Shown: positions 1-11,553, counted from the first letter of the stretch. The stretch is 60,000 bases of DNA from Prorocentrum cordatum (GCA_963575745.1 CAUYUJ010002113.1:1270745-1330744), one strand, 5' to 3'. A program made the numbers and translations. The notes: generated from the sequence alone by a model not told the origin.

Positions 1-2455
1 TTGAGGGGGTGGGGAGCAGGAGAGGCAGCCACGAGCAAACAAAAGGCAGCCGCTCGCAGGTGCATGGACATCACGCAGACGAGCTGGGCCCAGGCAGCCT
101 ACACATCTGGATGCGCCTCGCAGGATTGGGCAGTGAGCGCAGGGGAAGGCTGTGAGGAATGAGCGATACAGGCGAGGATGCGCGCCCTTGAAGTGCCCGC
201 CAGGACCAGCGCGCACGGCCCAGGCGGGATAAGCGGGGGCGGCGGCTCCTATCCCAGACCCAGAGAGCGCCGGACGGACGCACGTGCCCGAGCGGCGCTT
301 CCGCGGGTCTGGAGGTGGTTCGGCCGTCCAGGCTCAAGCAGAAGACAAGGCCAGCCCTGAGGGGGTGGGGAGCAGGAGAGGCAGCCACGAGCAAACAAAA
401 GGCAGCCGCTCGCATGTGCATGGACATCACGCAGACGAGCTGGGCCCAGGCAGCCTACACATCTGGATGCGCTCCGCAGGATTGGGCAGTGAGCGCAGGG
501 GAAGGCTGTGAGGAATGAGCGATATGAGCGATGCAGGCCAGGATGCGCGCCCTTGAAGTGCCCGCCAGGACCAGCGCGCACGGCCCAGGCGGGATAAGCG
601 GGGGCGGCGGCTCTTATCCCAGACCCAGAGAGCGCCGGACGGACGCACGTGCCCGAGCGGCGCTTCCGCGGGTCTGGAGGTGGTTCGGCCGTCCAGGCTC
701 AAGCAGAATAGAAGGGCCAGCCCTGAGGGGAAGGGGAGCAGGAGAGGCAGCCACGAGCAAACAAAAGGCAGCCGCTCGCAGGTGCATGGACATCACGCAG
801 ACGAGCTGGGCCCAGGCAGCCTACACATCTGGATGCGCCCCGCAGGGTTGGGCAGTGGGCGCCCGGGAAGGCTGTGAGGACTGAGCGATGCAGGCCAGGA
901 TGCGCGCCCTTGAAGTGCCCGCCAAGACCAGCGCGCACGGCCCAGGCGGGATAAGCGGGGGCGGCGGCTCCTCTGTCCCAGACACACAGAGCGCCGGACG
1001 GCCCGAGCGGCGCTTCTGCGGGTCTGGAGGTGGTTCGGCCGTCCAGGCTCAAGCAGAAGACAAGGGCCAGCCCTGAGGGGGTGGGGAGCAGGAGAGGCAG
1101 CCACGAGCAAACAAAAGGCAGCCGCTCGCAGGTGCATGGACATCACGCAGACGAGCTGGGCCCAGGCAGCCTACACATCTGGATGCGCCCCGCAGGATTG
1201 GGCACTGAGCGCAGGGGAAAGCTGTGAGGACTGAGCGATGCAGGCCAGGATGCGCGCCCTTGAAGTGCCCGCCAGGACCAGCGCGCACGGCCCAGGCGGG
1301 ATAAGCGGGGGCGGCGGCTCCTCTGTCCCAGACCCAGAGAGCGCCGGACGGACGCACGTGCCCGGGCGGCGCTTCCGCGGGTCTGGAGGTGGTTCGGCCG
1401 TCCAGGCTCAAGCAGAAGAGAAGGGCCAGCCCTGAGGGGGTATGGCAGCAGGAGAGGCAGCCACGAGCAAACAAAAGGCAGCCGCTCGCAGGTGCATGGA
1501 CATCACGTAGACGAGCTGGGCCCAGGCAGCCTACACATCTGGATGCGCCCCGCAGGATTGGGCAGTGAGCGCAGGGGAAGGCTGTGAGGACTGAGCGATG
1601 CAGGCCAGGATGCGCGCCCTTGAAGTGCCCGCCAGGACCAGCGCGCACGGCCCAGGCGGGATAAGCGGGGGCGGCGGCTCCTCTGTCCCAGACCCAGAGA
1701 GCGCCGGACGGACGCACGTGCCCGAGCGGCGCTTCCGCGGGTCTGGAGGTGGTTCGGCCGTCCAGGCTCAAGCACCGCTCGAAGGTTCATGGACATCACG
1801 CAGACGAGCTGGGCCTAGGCAGCCTACACATCTGGATGCGCCCCGCAGGATTGGGCAGTGAGCGCAAGGGAAGGCTGTGAGGACTGAGCGATGCAGGCCA
1901 GGATGCGCGCCCTTGAAGTGCCCGCCAGGACCAGCGCGCACGGCCCAGGCGGGATAAGCGGGGGCGGCGGCTCCTCTGTCCCAGACCCAGAGAGCGCCGG
2001 ACGGACGCACGTGCCCGTTCCGCGGGTTCCGCGGGTCTGGAGGTGGTTCGGCCGTCCAGGCTCAAGCAGAAGAGAAGGGCCAGCCCTGAGGGGGTATGGC
2101 AGCAGGAGAGGCAGCCACGAGCAAACAAAAGGCAGCCGCTCGCAGGTGCATGGACATCACGCAGACGAGCTGGGCCCAGGCAGCCTACACATCTGGATGC
2201 GCCCCGCAGGATTGGGCAGTGAGCGCAGGGGAAGGCTGTGAGGAATGAGCGATGCAGGCCAGGATGCGCGCCCTTGAAGTGCCCGCCAGGACCAGCGCGC
2301 ACGGCCCAGGCGGGATAAGCGGGGGCGGCGGCTCCTCTGTCCCAGACCCAGAGAGCGCCGGACGGACGCACGTGCCCGAGCGGCGCTTCCGCGGGTCTGG
2401 AGGTGGTTCGGCCGTCCAGGCTCAAGCAGAAGAGAAGGGCCAGCCCTGAGGGGGT
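1..2455. repeat. ~355-bp tandem satellite, seven units visible
   Basis: The landmark CGCGCCCTTGAAGTGCCCGC recurs at about 181, 546, 903, 1253, 1613, 1906 and 2267, giving unit lengths of 365, 357, 350, 360, 293 and 361 bp. The short fifth unit has lost about 70 bp near 1774. The array enters from the left edge and stops at about 2455. On the plus strand most units keep the same small reading frame, starting MQARMRALEVPARTS and ending at TGA about 65 codons later. The longer minus-strand frames exist mainly because the unit is GC-rich and some unit lengths are multiples of three, so I do not call them genes. Confidence 0.95.
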
Positions 2456-2507
2456 GTGGATGCAGGCTAGAGCACATTGGGCCAGAGGCTCGCATTGGAT
2501 CCCCGAA

Positions 2508-2626
2508 GTATCGGCGACGCGTAGGCGACGTTGGACAGGGAAACTCAGACACCGTATCCCGCCGCACCACCGGTGCATCGGCGATGCGGCAGGATCCTCC
2601 AACACTACCTTTTCTCTCACCAATTC
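2508..2626. repeat. Degenerate GCATCGGCGATGC-type element
   Basis: Contains TATCGGCGACGCG near the left and GGTGCATCGGCGATGCGGCA followed by GGATCCTCC on the right, the signature of the family found more intact at 20143-20332 and 47242-47439. The outer TIRs are too eroded to fix the ends. Confidence 0.4.
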
Positions 2627-2639
2627 GGAGGCCTTCAGG

Positions 2640-4140
2640 CTGGCAGAGGGGAAGAGAAACAAATGAGGGCGAATGGAAATTCAATGACGGAAAAGATGAA
2701 AGCCACTTTGAGCCTCCAACTCAAACAACATTTGTATACATGAGTGGTCCAAAGTCAGATCGGCATGAAACAAGCGGGTCCTGAGGTAAACATGTTCTGG
2801 ACCCCGGGGCCTTTCTCTAAGACAAGCTTTTCGTCCGCAACCGCTTTTGATAGCCCCAGGAGCCCGCAGACAACGAAAAACCTCAAAACCCGTTTTCATG
2901 CCCCCAAACCTCCAAACCTCTTCCGCAATGCCTGTTTTTCGCCCCGGATTTTTTTGGTGGTCCCAGCGTTCAACAACAAGCATCAGAAGCCGCCGAAATA
3001 ACGGAAAAACGCTGGGGATGACAAAATCTTCTGAGATCTGGTCAGGGAACTGGAGCCTGACGTGGCCCTCAGGGCGACCAGACGGCCCCACCGCAGCCGC
3101 CGGACGGGGGCCCCTCTGGAGGGGCAACGTCAGGGACTGGCTCAAAGAAGGGAACACTCGACTTGGACTCGGCGATGCATCGCTGGCCCCCGACCGCGAG
3201 TCCGCACGTCCCTGGGCGGGGTCAATCGGGCGACGAGTGGGCGCTTGTGGGGACGATGCGTCCCGCCCGAGCCTATCCCCGCCCTAACGCTGCCCCTGAC
3301 TCACCGGGCGCTCAAAGATGGGCTCCTGCGGGAGGGAGTCCTGAGGACGAGGTGCTTCAAACAATGTGAATCCACTCTTGACTCCCTCCCTACCACCCTA
3401 CCATTAGGACCCACTCCCTCAGGACCCCGTCTTTGAAACACCGAACTCACTTGCTTCATGGAGAGCTGGTTTGAGCAAGCACCGACCGTCCCAGCATTCA
3501 TACAGGCCTACCACGAAGTGTTCCTAGAACAAAGGAGTGCTCGACAAAAACAACAACGGTGTTCTTAGAACACCAGAAACCGATGAGCTCAAACATGACG
3601 GCATCAGCCAGAAATGTTCTGAGACCATGCCATGCCAATCACAAAAAAGGCTCTGAGATTTCTCCCCGGTGGGCCTTTTATATCGGCGGTGGACAAACAT
3701 CCGTTTAGTAAATCTCCCCTTAGTGAAACCGGCCTAGGACCGAAACCGACGGACCTGGACCCGCAAAAATGACGGCCGCGACGCCCCCTCGCGAACCGAA
3801 AACGGCCAAGTCCTGAATCGACGTGTCAGGTCAGGAGGTCGATCAACCTCCGACTAGAGACGCACGCCAGGACGCCCGGCCCATGCTCGACTGGAGGCAG
3901 ACGGTGCCCTGCTTGCGCCCCCGGGCGACTGCGAGGCCCCGCCGCAGCCCCCGGGCGCGCGGCCGTCCAGCGGCGGCTCCGCGCCGCGCGCGGCGGCCAT
4001 CTCCGTGCCCAGGCCGCCGCCGGCGGGCGGCGGCGGCGCGGGAGGGCGGCGTCCGGAGGGGAGCATCGAGCTGCGCCGGGGGAGGGGGGGTGGGGGAGCG
4101 GAGCGGGGCGTTCAGGCCGATGTCGCGCGCGCGCGCTCGC
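2640..4140. other. No recognised gene; lower-GC spacer then GC-rich stretch
   Basis: 2640-3800 is clearly less GC-rich than its surroundings. A minus-strand frame of about 158 codons runs through 2681-3157 but shows neither codon bias nor splice context. 3900-4140 is very GC-rich (GCGCGC runs). I see no element ends here. Confidence 0.5.
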
Positions 4141-4335
4141 TGCCTCCTCGCCCTCCATCTCCTCGCTCTTCACTCGTCAGGGGCTGCAGCGGCGGGGGCA
4201 GCGCCAGACTGTGGGGCGGTGGGAGGCGCCATGGGCCGCTTGCGCGGACTACTGCGCGAACTCCTGCTGGGGGGGGGCACCAACTAATGCAGCATTGCGT
4301 TCGGAAAAATGCACGATTGCATCCACGCACCGTCT
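4141..4335. repeat. Dispersed duplicate, copy 1 (partner 6317-6510)
   Basis: Aligns with 6317-6510 over about 190 bp, from a pyrimidine-rich CCCTCC..CTCCTC start through CGGTGGGAGG, CGCTTGCGCG and ACTGCG(C/A)GAACTC to a poly-G run and GCATT(G/A)..GCG. In the plus frame both copies encode an RLRxxLREL-LGGG peptide, suggesting a duplicated exon or gene relic. In this copy the frame closes soon after the G run. Confidence 0.6.
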
Positions 4336-4414
4336 CTCCACCCCACCATCATAGGCGGATGCGAAGCCCCTGGAGACGGGGTGGGCACGGACTGGCGTCA
4401 CGAGCTCGGCCTCA

Positions 4415-4615
4415 ATGAATAAGAAGCACCATAGCTACTACTTCAGCACGCAGGACTGGTCCAGTGACGGATCCAACTCGTTCTCCCTTCATTGGCATCA
4501 GATTCATGCGAAGCAGCATGCTCCCCAACGTCCTGAGTTGTGCCATGACGTCGACGCCCAGGAATTCTCTGCATCTTCCCCGGGACCAGCTTGTGTTCCC
4601 GAGTCGTTCTGTTGA
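4415..4615 (+). CDS. Possible exon, unknown product
   Basis: An open frame of 66 codons starting MNKKHHSYYFSTQDW and ending FSASSPGPACVPESFC then TGA. Composition is protein-like (many W, H, Y and S), but third-position GC is only moderate and no clear acceptor precedes it. It lies just upstream of the TIR element at 4684. It could be a terminal exon or chance; I do not recognise a family. Confidence 0.22.
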   Translation: MNKKHHSYYFSTQDWSSDGSNSFSLHWHQIHAKQHAPQRPELCHDVDAQEFSASSPGPACVPESFC

Positions 4616-4683
4616 CGGCCCCGAGGCCCCAGAACCTTCTGCCGTATGTTCTCTTGGCTCGAGGGGGCCTGGGTCCTCTATTT

Positions 4684-4888
4684 TGGACGCCCGAAATGGG
4701 TACGGAAAAAATGGGTGCAATGCCCAACAACAAATGTTGTCCCAAACCAACAGCGGCCGCTGTTGGGCAGGCAGCCTTCTGTCTCGAATGGACACAGGTC
4801 GCGGCGGCGTGGACAGCGAGTCCTGTTCAAACTGAACAGGAACTGCTGTTGGGCATTGTACCCATTCTTTCCGTACCCATCTCGTGCG
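4684..4888. mobile_element. TIR element, family E copy 1
   Basis: Inverted ends: left TGGACGCCCGAAATGGGTAC then GGAAAAAATGGGTGCAATGC; the right end is its reverse complement (GCATTGTACCCATTCTTTCC then GTACCCAT). No coding capacity, about 205 bp, so a non-autonomous (MITE-like) element. A second, truncated copy is at 52905-53073. Confidence 0.85.
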
Positions 4889-5533
4889 TGTCGATACATA
4901 GGCGAGCCCGCCCGGGCCCACGACCCAGATCTCCGAGGATCTGATTTCTCCCCTCCTTCGGGGGGTCACGTTTCCTCGGCTTCGGGCCCCTGGGGCGCGA
5001 CATCGTGCCCCGAGACCAGGAGGAGCGGATCCAGCGCGAAAAATCTGGCCCTGGGAAGGGGTCGGAAATGGCTCCGTGATCATCGACCCCGGACCACAGA
5101 AACATGACTGCCCACGCTGGACATGACGTGACAACCCTCCGTCACTGTAGAGTTGGGTATGGGCGGCGTCTGCATCGCAGAGCGGGGGAGGGGCTCAGAA
5201 GAAGCACGCCACTCTTCAACGAAAACCTTGCCCCGATGTGTGGCCACCGTGACCGCCGCGGCGATCTCCCAAACCGACCCGGCGGTTTGGACTTCGGGGT
5301 CGGAAGTCCCGCAGCGAGGGATCTCTGGAGCAGCGGACTGAAAAGATGGTGTCAGAATAGCTCGGTGGCGCCGTGCGCGCTCCTCTGGGGAGCTGAGCTG
5401 GCCCGTGCCCATCGGCGCATGGCGTGGAGGCCGCGGCCTTGCGCGTCAGCAACCATTCGCCGTCCCCGGCGGCTGATGACCGTCGCAAGTCGTGGATGCT
5501 GCCGTGCTCGAAGGGGGGAGGGGGGGAGGGACT

Positions 5534-5660
5534 CGCCATCGCTTGGACGTCCATTTCCCGTGCACTTTTCGGTTTCTTGCGTGTTTTTTTTGCTCGATGG
5601 TCCAGGATCGTCCTCAATGCTTCTCGCCGAGAACGAAGTGCACACGTCCGAGCGATGCCA
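5534..5660. mobile_element. TIR element, family F copy 1
   Basis: Left end GCCATCGCTTGGACGTCCAT, right end the inverse (ACGTCCGAGCGATGCCA). The interior has a T run and CGATGGTCCAGG. About 127 bp. It shares most of its length with the copy at 53076-53206. Confidence 0.85.
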
Positions 5661-5754
5661 GGGGGATGCTCTTCGAGTGGCCTCCCCCCCCCCCCCGCGC
5701 AGACACCCAGACGCGGCAGCTGCCACGGCAGGGTCGCTGGTACAGTTCGGGACC

Positions 5755-6198
5755 TTGACCTAAGGAACCCTAAATAAGGAACGAGGCCCCTTGTTCCAAT
5801 GGGTGAAGTTCTGCCTTCCCATGGAAAACGAAAGGAACACCCAGGGCAAACTGTACCACTATCAAGGAACACCGAGCCCCTCCCCAACGAAAAGGGTTTC
5901 TTCTTCAGCGCCCCGACGGTACTCGCTGGGCACGCTGAGGTGCCCGCGGCCACGGAGCGGCCGCGGAGCGGGGCCAGGGGGGGAGCCGACGGCCTCCCTC
6001 GTGGCCAATCCCCCCCGAGGCGTCAGAGTACAGTCGGGGCGCTGAAGAAGGAACCCTTTTCGTTGGGGAGGGGCTCGATGTTCCTTAAATGTTCCACACC
6101 TCGCCGAAGGTGTCCCTACAGCTTTCGATGGGAAGTCGAAGTTCAACTTACGAAAAAAAAAGGGGGCCTCGCTCCTTATTTAGGGTTCCTTAGGTCAA
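5755..6198. mobile_element. Fold-back element with ~170-bp inverted arms
   Basis: The arm 5755-5924 (TTGACCTAAGGAACCCTAAA start) is the imperfect inverse of 6027-6198 (ending GGGTTCCTTAGGTCAA). About 100 bp of unique GC-rich sequence separates the arms. Shared internal blocks include the TTCTTCAGCGCCCCGAC motif. No open frame of note. It resembles a long-TIR MITE or fold-back transposon. Confidence 0.85.
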
Positions 6199-6316
6199 CG
6201 CCTCGACTGCAGGTCTGCCCCCCCCTCGCCCCCAAAGACATCTGCCTCAAGAGCGCCTGTCGACGCCCTGCGGAGACGGGGCGCTCTCGGGCCTCCTCCT
6301 CGCGGCTCTCTTTCCT

Positions 6317-6510
6317 GCCTCTCCACCCTCCGTTCTCCTCACTTTGTCTTAGACTGGAGCGGTGAGGGCAACGCCACTGGGAGGGGGGCGGTGGGAGGTG
6401 CGATAGATCGCTTGCGCGAAGTACTGCGAGAACTCAAACTGGGGGGGGGGGCACAAGCCATTGCATTATTGCGTGTGCAAAAATACACGAACGCACCCAC
6501 GCGCAACCAT
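6317..6510. repeat. Dispersed duplicate, copy 2 (partner 4141-4335)
   Basis: See the partner at 4141. In this copy the plus frame encoding IDRLREVLRELKLGGG stays open for 139 codons (6391-6810), but its tail is low-complexity Ala/Thr and Leu-rich and is not convincing. Confidence 0.6.
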
Positions 6511-6995
6511 TGCGCCCAAACCGAAGATTTCCGCATCCATGCAACAACTGCTGCAAGTGCTGTTGCACCTGCTCAGGCCGCCCCGCCCCCCCGCACCACC
6601 TGTGCTGCCCTCACTGCTCCAGCTCCGACCACTGTGATCTCTGTCGGCCGCCTCCTCTTGCGTTCCCTCCTCCTCCTCCTCCTCCTCCAAAGAGCGGGCA
6701 GACCTGCAACAGACTCCCAGGGAATACCAGGTCTCTTTTTTTGCCGAATCTTCAGCCCTCTGGAAGCCGTTTCCGGGCCCTGCAGACGTTCACACGACAA
6801 CACGGGATGACAAGCCGACTCTGAGGAAGGACCCGTGGGGCCCCGAGACTCCAAAACACTACGGACGTCTGGACACGCGTCCTTCTCCAGCTCCGTCTTG
6901 ATGCTGCCTTCGCCACCCTATGCCAGGCTCGAGACCAACTCTCGCCGACGGAGCTCGACGAGAGAGAGCTTCGAAGCGGTGATACCAATGCCCCT

Positions 6996-7168
6996 AGGGC
7001 TCCCAACTTCGCGCTTCGCGCTCCGCGAAGCGCGAATAACTTCGCGCTCTCGCGCCGCCCCCCCAAAGGGAGAAAAGGAGGAGGAGGAGGAGAAGGAGAA
7101 GGAGGAGGAGGGGGAGAAGGAACGAGGACCGCGAAGCGCGAATAACTTCGCTCCCTCGTGGGAGCCCT
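6996..7168. mobile_element. TIR element with internal GGA tract (family M)
   Basis: Left end AGGGCTCCCAACTTCGCGCT, right end the inverse (GCGAATAACTTCGCTCCCTC then GTGGGAGCCCT). The core 7073-7125 is a GAG/GGA tract. Inner CGCTTCGCG repeats can also pair. Single copy in the window. Confidence 0.75.
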
Positions 7169-7285
7169 TGGTGCCCCGATCGGCCATCTGTGGGCCACGT
7201 TCAGGATGGGGTAACGAGCGCAGGTCACCGCGGAGGGGGCAAGGGGAGGAGGGGAGGAAGGGAGGAGGGAGGACCAGAATAGTCT

Positions 7286-7446
7286 TTAGTCGGGCCTGTC
7301 CCCCTACAGGGGGATTTTGGGCGAACAATTCAAAATATCTCAAACATACTCAAAGAATGCCCCAACATATTAAAACAAAAAAAATCCCCATACTATTTTT
7401 CGACTATTTTTGAATCTTCCTCCTGTAGGGGGACACGCCCGACTTA
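7286..7446. mobile_element. TIR element, family B copy 1 (TTA target duplication)
   Basis: TTA|GTCGGGCCTGTCCCCCTA at the left and CCTGTAGGGGGACACGCCCG-AC|TTA at the right. The TTA flanks are what a PIF/Harbinger-type 3-bp duplication would leave (inference). The AT-rich core holds CAAAATATCTCAAACATACT. Related copies: 28307, 30503 and 59931. Confidence 0.85.
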
Positions 7447-7655
7447 AGAGTAGTCCCGGGTTGCGTCCACGAGGCTGCAGTACGATACAATCAGAGCCGG
7501 GCCACAAGAAACCTTCCACAAGAAACCCAGCCCTGAGACCCCAGGACGTCCACTGATATGTGGTGTGGGAGCGTCACGCCTTCCACAGCAAAACCATCGA
7601 AACCCAGGGCGCCCTGGAGGCGAGCAGGGTGTTTCTTGGCATGGGTCCCCACTGT

Positions 7656-7833
7656 TCGAGTAGGGGATCGACTACAGAATTGATTTACCCTCAAGTTGAT
7701 TTTCCCGCCGGATCTACGGAACAACTATACGTATAATGTACAGAAGATCTGCGAACGTTCGACACGTTTGTTGCATATTAGGCGGGAAATACATTTTGGA
7801 GTAAACCAATTCTGTGGTCGATCCCATATTCGA
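7656..7833. mobile_element. TIR element with 5-bp target duplication (family L)
   Basis: Flanked by ACTGT on both sides (7651-7655 and 7834-7838). Left TIR TCGAGTAGGGGATCGACTAC, right the inverse of TCGAATATGGGATCGACCAC, with pairing continuing through AGAATTG and GGCGGGAAA. About 178 bp, no coding. Confidence 0.85.
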
Positions 7834-7999
7834 ACTGTACCCCCCCGACCCAAATTCCATCCTCATGAACCCCGCCCTCTTCACCGCGGGAAACGCCTCG
7901 TTGAAACACGAGACCCTCGGTGGGCCTACCTTTCAAGCAAGATGGCCCACGTCGCACAGAGCCGCCCTCGGACCTTCCAGCCATCCGTGCGCATATCGC

Positions 8000-8143
8000 C
8001 GAGCGCGTTCCACTACTCGCAAAGTGCCTACTCGCAAACGTCCGAAAAACACCTGTCTGCTTTGATGTCATTTATCGTAGATCCCCCGCGGGGGATCCAG
8101 GTCATTTGCGAGTAGTTACTTTGCGAGTAGTGGAACGCGCTCG
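8000..8143. mobile_element. TIR element, family H copy 1
   Basis: Left CGAGCGCGTTCCACTACTCG then CAAAGT; the right end is the exact inverse over more than 25 bp. The centre contains a GATCCCCCGCGGGGGATC palindrome. Partner at 37500-37643. Confidence 0.9.
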
Positions 8144-8299
8144 TCGACCATAGGTGACCTAAAGATGAGGAGCGTGTCCAGCGCGAACTGTCTTCTGAAA
8201 ATGGCATAAGCACAGCCAGACCTGGGACAGAAGAACACCCTTCAAGAGCACGAGACCCTCCGCCAGCCAAAACGCCCCAAACCATAAGATCACTCGAGG

Positions 8300-8917
8300 C
8301 TATCCTCCACCAGGATGCACAAGAACATCCAACACACACACGAATGACATTAGGATGCTCTCCACAACCGACCTCGATCTTACACCTCGGGCCGACCGCA
8401 CATCCGCGCAGCTGATACGCAACAGCAAACTCTCGGCCAGAAGCCCTGCCACTGGGACGTCCAGTTCGCTGCGTTGAGTAAGACAATCGTTAATGGGACC
8501 AGACTCTACCCGTCGGTCGGAAGACGTGGGTAGAAACATGAAGCAAGAAATCGTTGTAATCAGATCGGGCCTCCGCCCACCGCCTGCAGAGGAGGGAATA
8601 AGGAAAGCCGCTCGACTTTTGAAGTAGGAAGGCGCCCAAAATAGATTGGGATCTGGAAGTCCAGAGATACCTACTTCCAACGACCGGCGTGTGATGGGCT
8701 TCCTCCTTTTGTGCATCAGGACTTCTGGAGTCCTGAGGTCATTCCAGTAACCCTGTGTGCTTCCGAGGTAGTCAGGGTCGGACGGAGGCACGGAACAGAC
8801 CCAAAGTTCTCTTGCGCCAAAGTGGTCCCCGAAGTCGCCAGGAGGCCCTCCAGCGCTCCACAGAAGCGCTCCCCCGCGGAGGCGCCGACCAGGCCCCCGA
8901 GACACCCAAGAAGGCAT
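8300..8917 (-). CDS. Long open frame, unknown, doubtful
   Basis: A 205-codon frame on the minus strand in moderately GC-rich DNA, with a mixed, protein-like composition (for example PITRRSLEVGISGLPDPN). It has no family resemblance I can name, no codon-third-position bias and no supporting neighbour. Its length in a region of ordinary GC is the only evidence. Confidence 0.18.
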   Translation of the reverse strand: MPSWVSRGPGRRLRGGALLWSAGGPPGDFGDHFGARELWVCSVPPSDPDYLGSTQGYWNDLRTPEVLMHKRRKPITRRSLEVGISGLPDPNLFWAPSYFKSRAAFLIPSSAGGGRRPDLITTISCFMFLPTSSDRRVESGPINDCLTQRSELDVPVAGLLAESLLLRISCADVRSARGVRSRSVVESILMSFVCVLDVLVHPGGG

Positions 8918-8919
8918 CC

Positions 8920-10010
8920 AAGATGACCCCGACAGCCTCGCACGAGGCCGTCACCCAGGCACGGCAGAGGGATGGGCTGAAGGTCACCGCTACGACGAAA
9001 TGTCAAAAGGAGAGCCCCATGTCGGAAAAATGGGCCGCCTTCCATGAGAGTGAGGATGCGGGTCACGCAGTGTCGAACTCCTGGAGACACGGTTCGAAGG
9101 AGAGCCACACTTGGCAACCCGTATGCTCGTCGACCCTTCTAGGCGAATGAGCGTGGCACCAGGGCGAGAGCGACAGTTTGAAGACTGGCCGCTCTCTATC
9201 TGTTGAGCAGCTGAAAGCTTTCAAGACGAATGTGTACGGCACTGACGCGAGAAGCACGTGTCTGCAAAAGGGCAGCACTCAATCCGATCAACTTGTGGGA
9301 GGTTGCCAGAGAATGCGCGCGGCGCTAGAGCGAGAAAAACCATGTTTTCAAAACAACCCGGCCTCCAGCTGGTCAACAGACTTGGAAATGTCTTGAGCGG
9401 CCCTGGGGAGCATTACCATTTCTCTGCCAAGAAGAAAACCCTGAGGCATCCTAAAATTTGAACCAAGAATAGTAATCATCTGAAACGCAAAATTATACCG
9501 TATTCCTGAAATGGCCAAGCATACCCCAAATCCCACCATTGCCAACTGCCACTATTCAGAGCCATACTCGGCGAAGGGCTCTCGAACGAAACGGCTCTGG
9601 CCCGCCCTAGCGGCACGCCGGGTGATGCGAGAGGAGGCGGAGGGGGACACCTGAGGAGGAAGGACGGAGGAGTGAGGAGACAGAGGGGATCAGGGAGGAG
9701 GAGTGATGAGGAGGAGGAGAAGGAGAAGGCGAGGAGGCGGAGGGGACATCTGAGTGAAGAAGGACGGAGGAGTGAGGAGTGAGGAGGGATCGCCTCGTGG
9801 CGCGACGACGCCCGGTGCCCGTTCCCCGTGCACGGGAGGCGCGACGGACGAGCGGGTGACCTGGACATCCGGCATCACGAAGCCTGCGCCTGTTCGTCGA
9901 TCTCGGCGGCCGCAGGCCCTCCTCTCGCACTCCCGGACCGTCAACAGACTTAAGCCGGGATGCACAACCTGCCGAGGGAAGGTGTTGGGAGTTCTGGGCG
10001 CCGCAAGCAC
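8920..10010. other. No recognised gene
   Basis: 9610-9790 is purine-rich (GAGGAGGA mixtures). A plus frame through 8755-9150 is open but shows no splice context. No TIRs recognised. Confidence 0.4.
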
Positions 10011-10048
10011 ACACACACACCCACCCACCCACCCACACACACACACAG
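10008..10048. repeat. CA / CCCA microsatellite
   Basis: (CA)n, then (CCCA)n, then (CA)n. Confidence 0.9.
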
Positions 10049-10246
10049 ATCAGATAGACAGGTGTGCACGTGCGCATCTGCACATCGATTGAAACACGAG
10101 GCCCAAGGTATGGGGCCGTGGGAGACGAAGAGGTGCGCGGATCGAGGTCCCTGGCTGCGCTTGGGTTCCTTTGGGGGCCCACGGATGCCTCCCGGCACCT
10201 CGCTGCGGGGGAGGATGAAAGCCACGTGCTCCTCCTCGGCCCCCGG

Positions 10247-10319
10247 CTCCTCCTCCTCCTCCTCCTCCTCCTCCTCCTCCTCCTCCTCCTCCTCCTCCTC
10301 CTCCTCCTCCTCCTCCTCC
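10247..10319. repeat. (TCC)n microsatellite
   Basis: About 24 uninterrupted TCC units. One of roughly seventeen TCC/GGA tracts in the window. Confidence 0.95.
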
Positions 10320-11262
10320 CCCCAGGCAACGGCAAAGGCACTGCAAGGGAGGGGGGGCTCCGCTCAGGACCACCCCGACTCCCCCCAGATGATCCAGAAA
10401 CGCATCGAATGTAGTCCAGTTTGTTTCACAACAAACAAAAACCTCTTCGACCCTCGATCCTCGACCGCGATCCCCAGGAGGAGCCGACGACCTCCCTGGC
10501 GACACCCCCTGGCATCGCCTGACCTCCTTCCTGGGCCAACGCATGCACAGAGCTCTGGGGACGCTCGCCGCCGCGGCGGGCGGGGAGGGTTGGCCACCGC
10601 TGTTCAGGTCGTTGCCCGAGAGATCCACGGCCTGGCACGCGGTCGAGGAGCCCGGCAGTACACGGACGGAGGCGCTGCGCAGGCGGGGCGGGGCACGGCA
10701 GCCGCGGTGCGATCGGAGCCCGAGGATACCGAGCCGCGAGCCGACCCGGCCGTACCGAGCCCGGCGCACGGGGAATCGGACCCGCGCCGTAGTGAGGGAC
10801 GGAGAGGGAGGGAGAGCGAGAGAGAGAGAGAGAATCAGTCAGAGAACCTTGGACACAAGGTGACTACAATGCACCTGGACGGGACAAGCACAGGTGTGCG
10901 TCTTGGTTGGCTGCATCACGGCATCGCCCGAAGGGAATGCCGCATCAACGATAACCATGCTACCTCACAACAAAATTCCCATTCGAACATGCGTGCTCGT
11001 ATGCACGTGCGGCGCGTGTAGGTAAAACGCGAGAGGAGCGCATGCCAACATGCTGAGGAAGACGAGGAAGTAAGGCGACGACAGAAGAGCGTGACGTGGG
11101 GAACACGCGCGGATGGTCAGGAGGTCGACGGAGAGGTGGAAGAGGCGAGGGGGGTACGGATGGAAAAAGGGGAATATAATAGAAACGTTGGGATAGTGAA
11201 ATTCTACCGTGCCGCAATTGACCTATCGATGATCCTCAGACCGGGTGCTAGCGCCAGCGTCT

Positions 11263-11416
11263 TTACCAGCCTGGAACACATCCCTATCCCTATGTTCGGC
11301 ATCGCCTCATCACGATGGCGATCTTAGGGATTCCCTCAGTTTCTGGGGGTGCATCCCTAAGATTGTCATCGCCTTTTGGCGCGTCAATCTCAGGGATAGG
11401 GATAAGTTCGAGGCTC
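11263..11416. mobile_element. TIR element, family C copy 1
   Basis: Left TTTACCAGCCTGGAACACAT then CCCTATCCCTA; right the inverse (AGGGATAGGGATAAGTTCGA then GGCT). Aligns along its whole length with the copy at 58070-58227. Confidence 0.85.
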
Positions 11417-11553
11417 TACTCGTCCACCGAAGTCCATCCGTGCGACGCATGCTGATGACGTGACCAGGGCGCCGACACAGACTGCGGCTGCGTGCTGCCT
11501 GTGGAGCTGGAGCCGAACTCGGTTCACCCACGTTGGGCTTGCTCACGTCCTCC

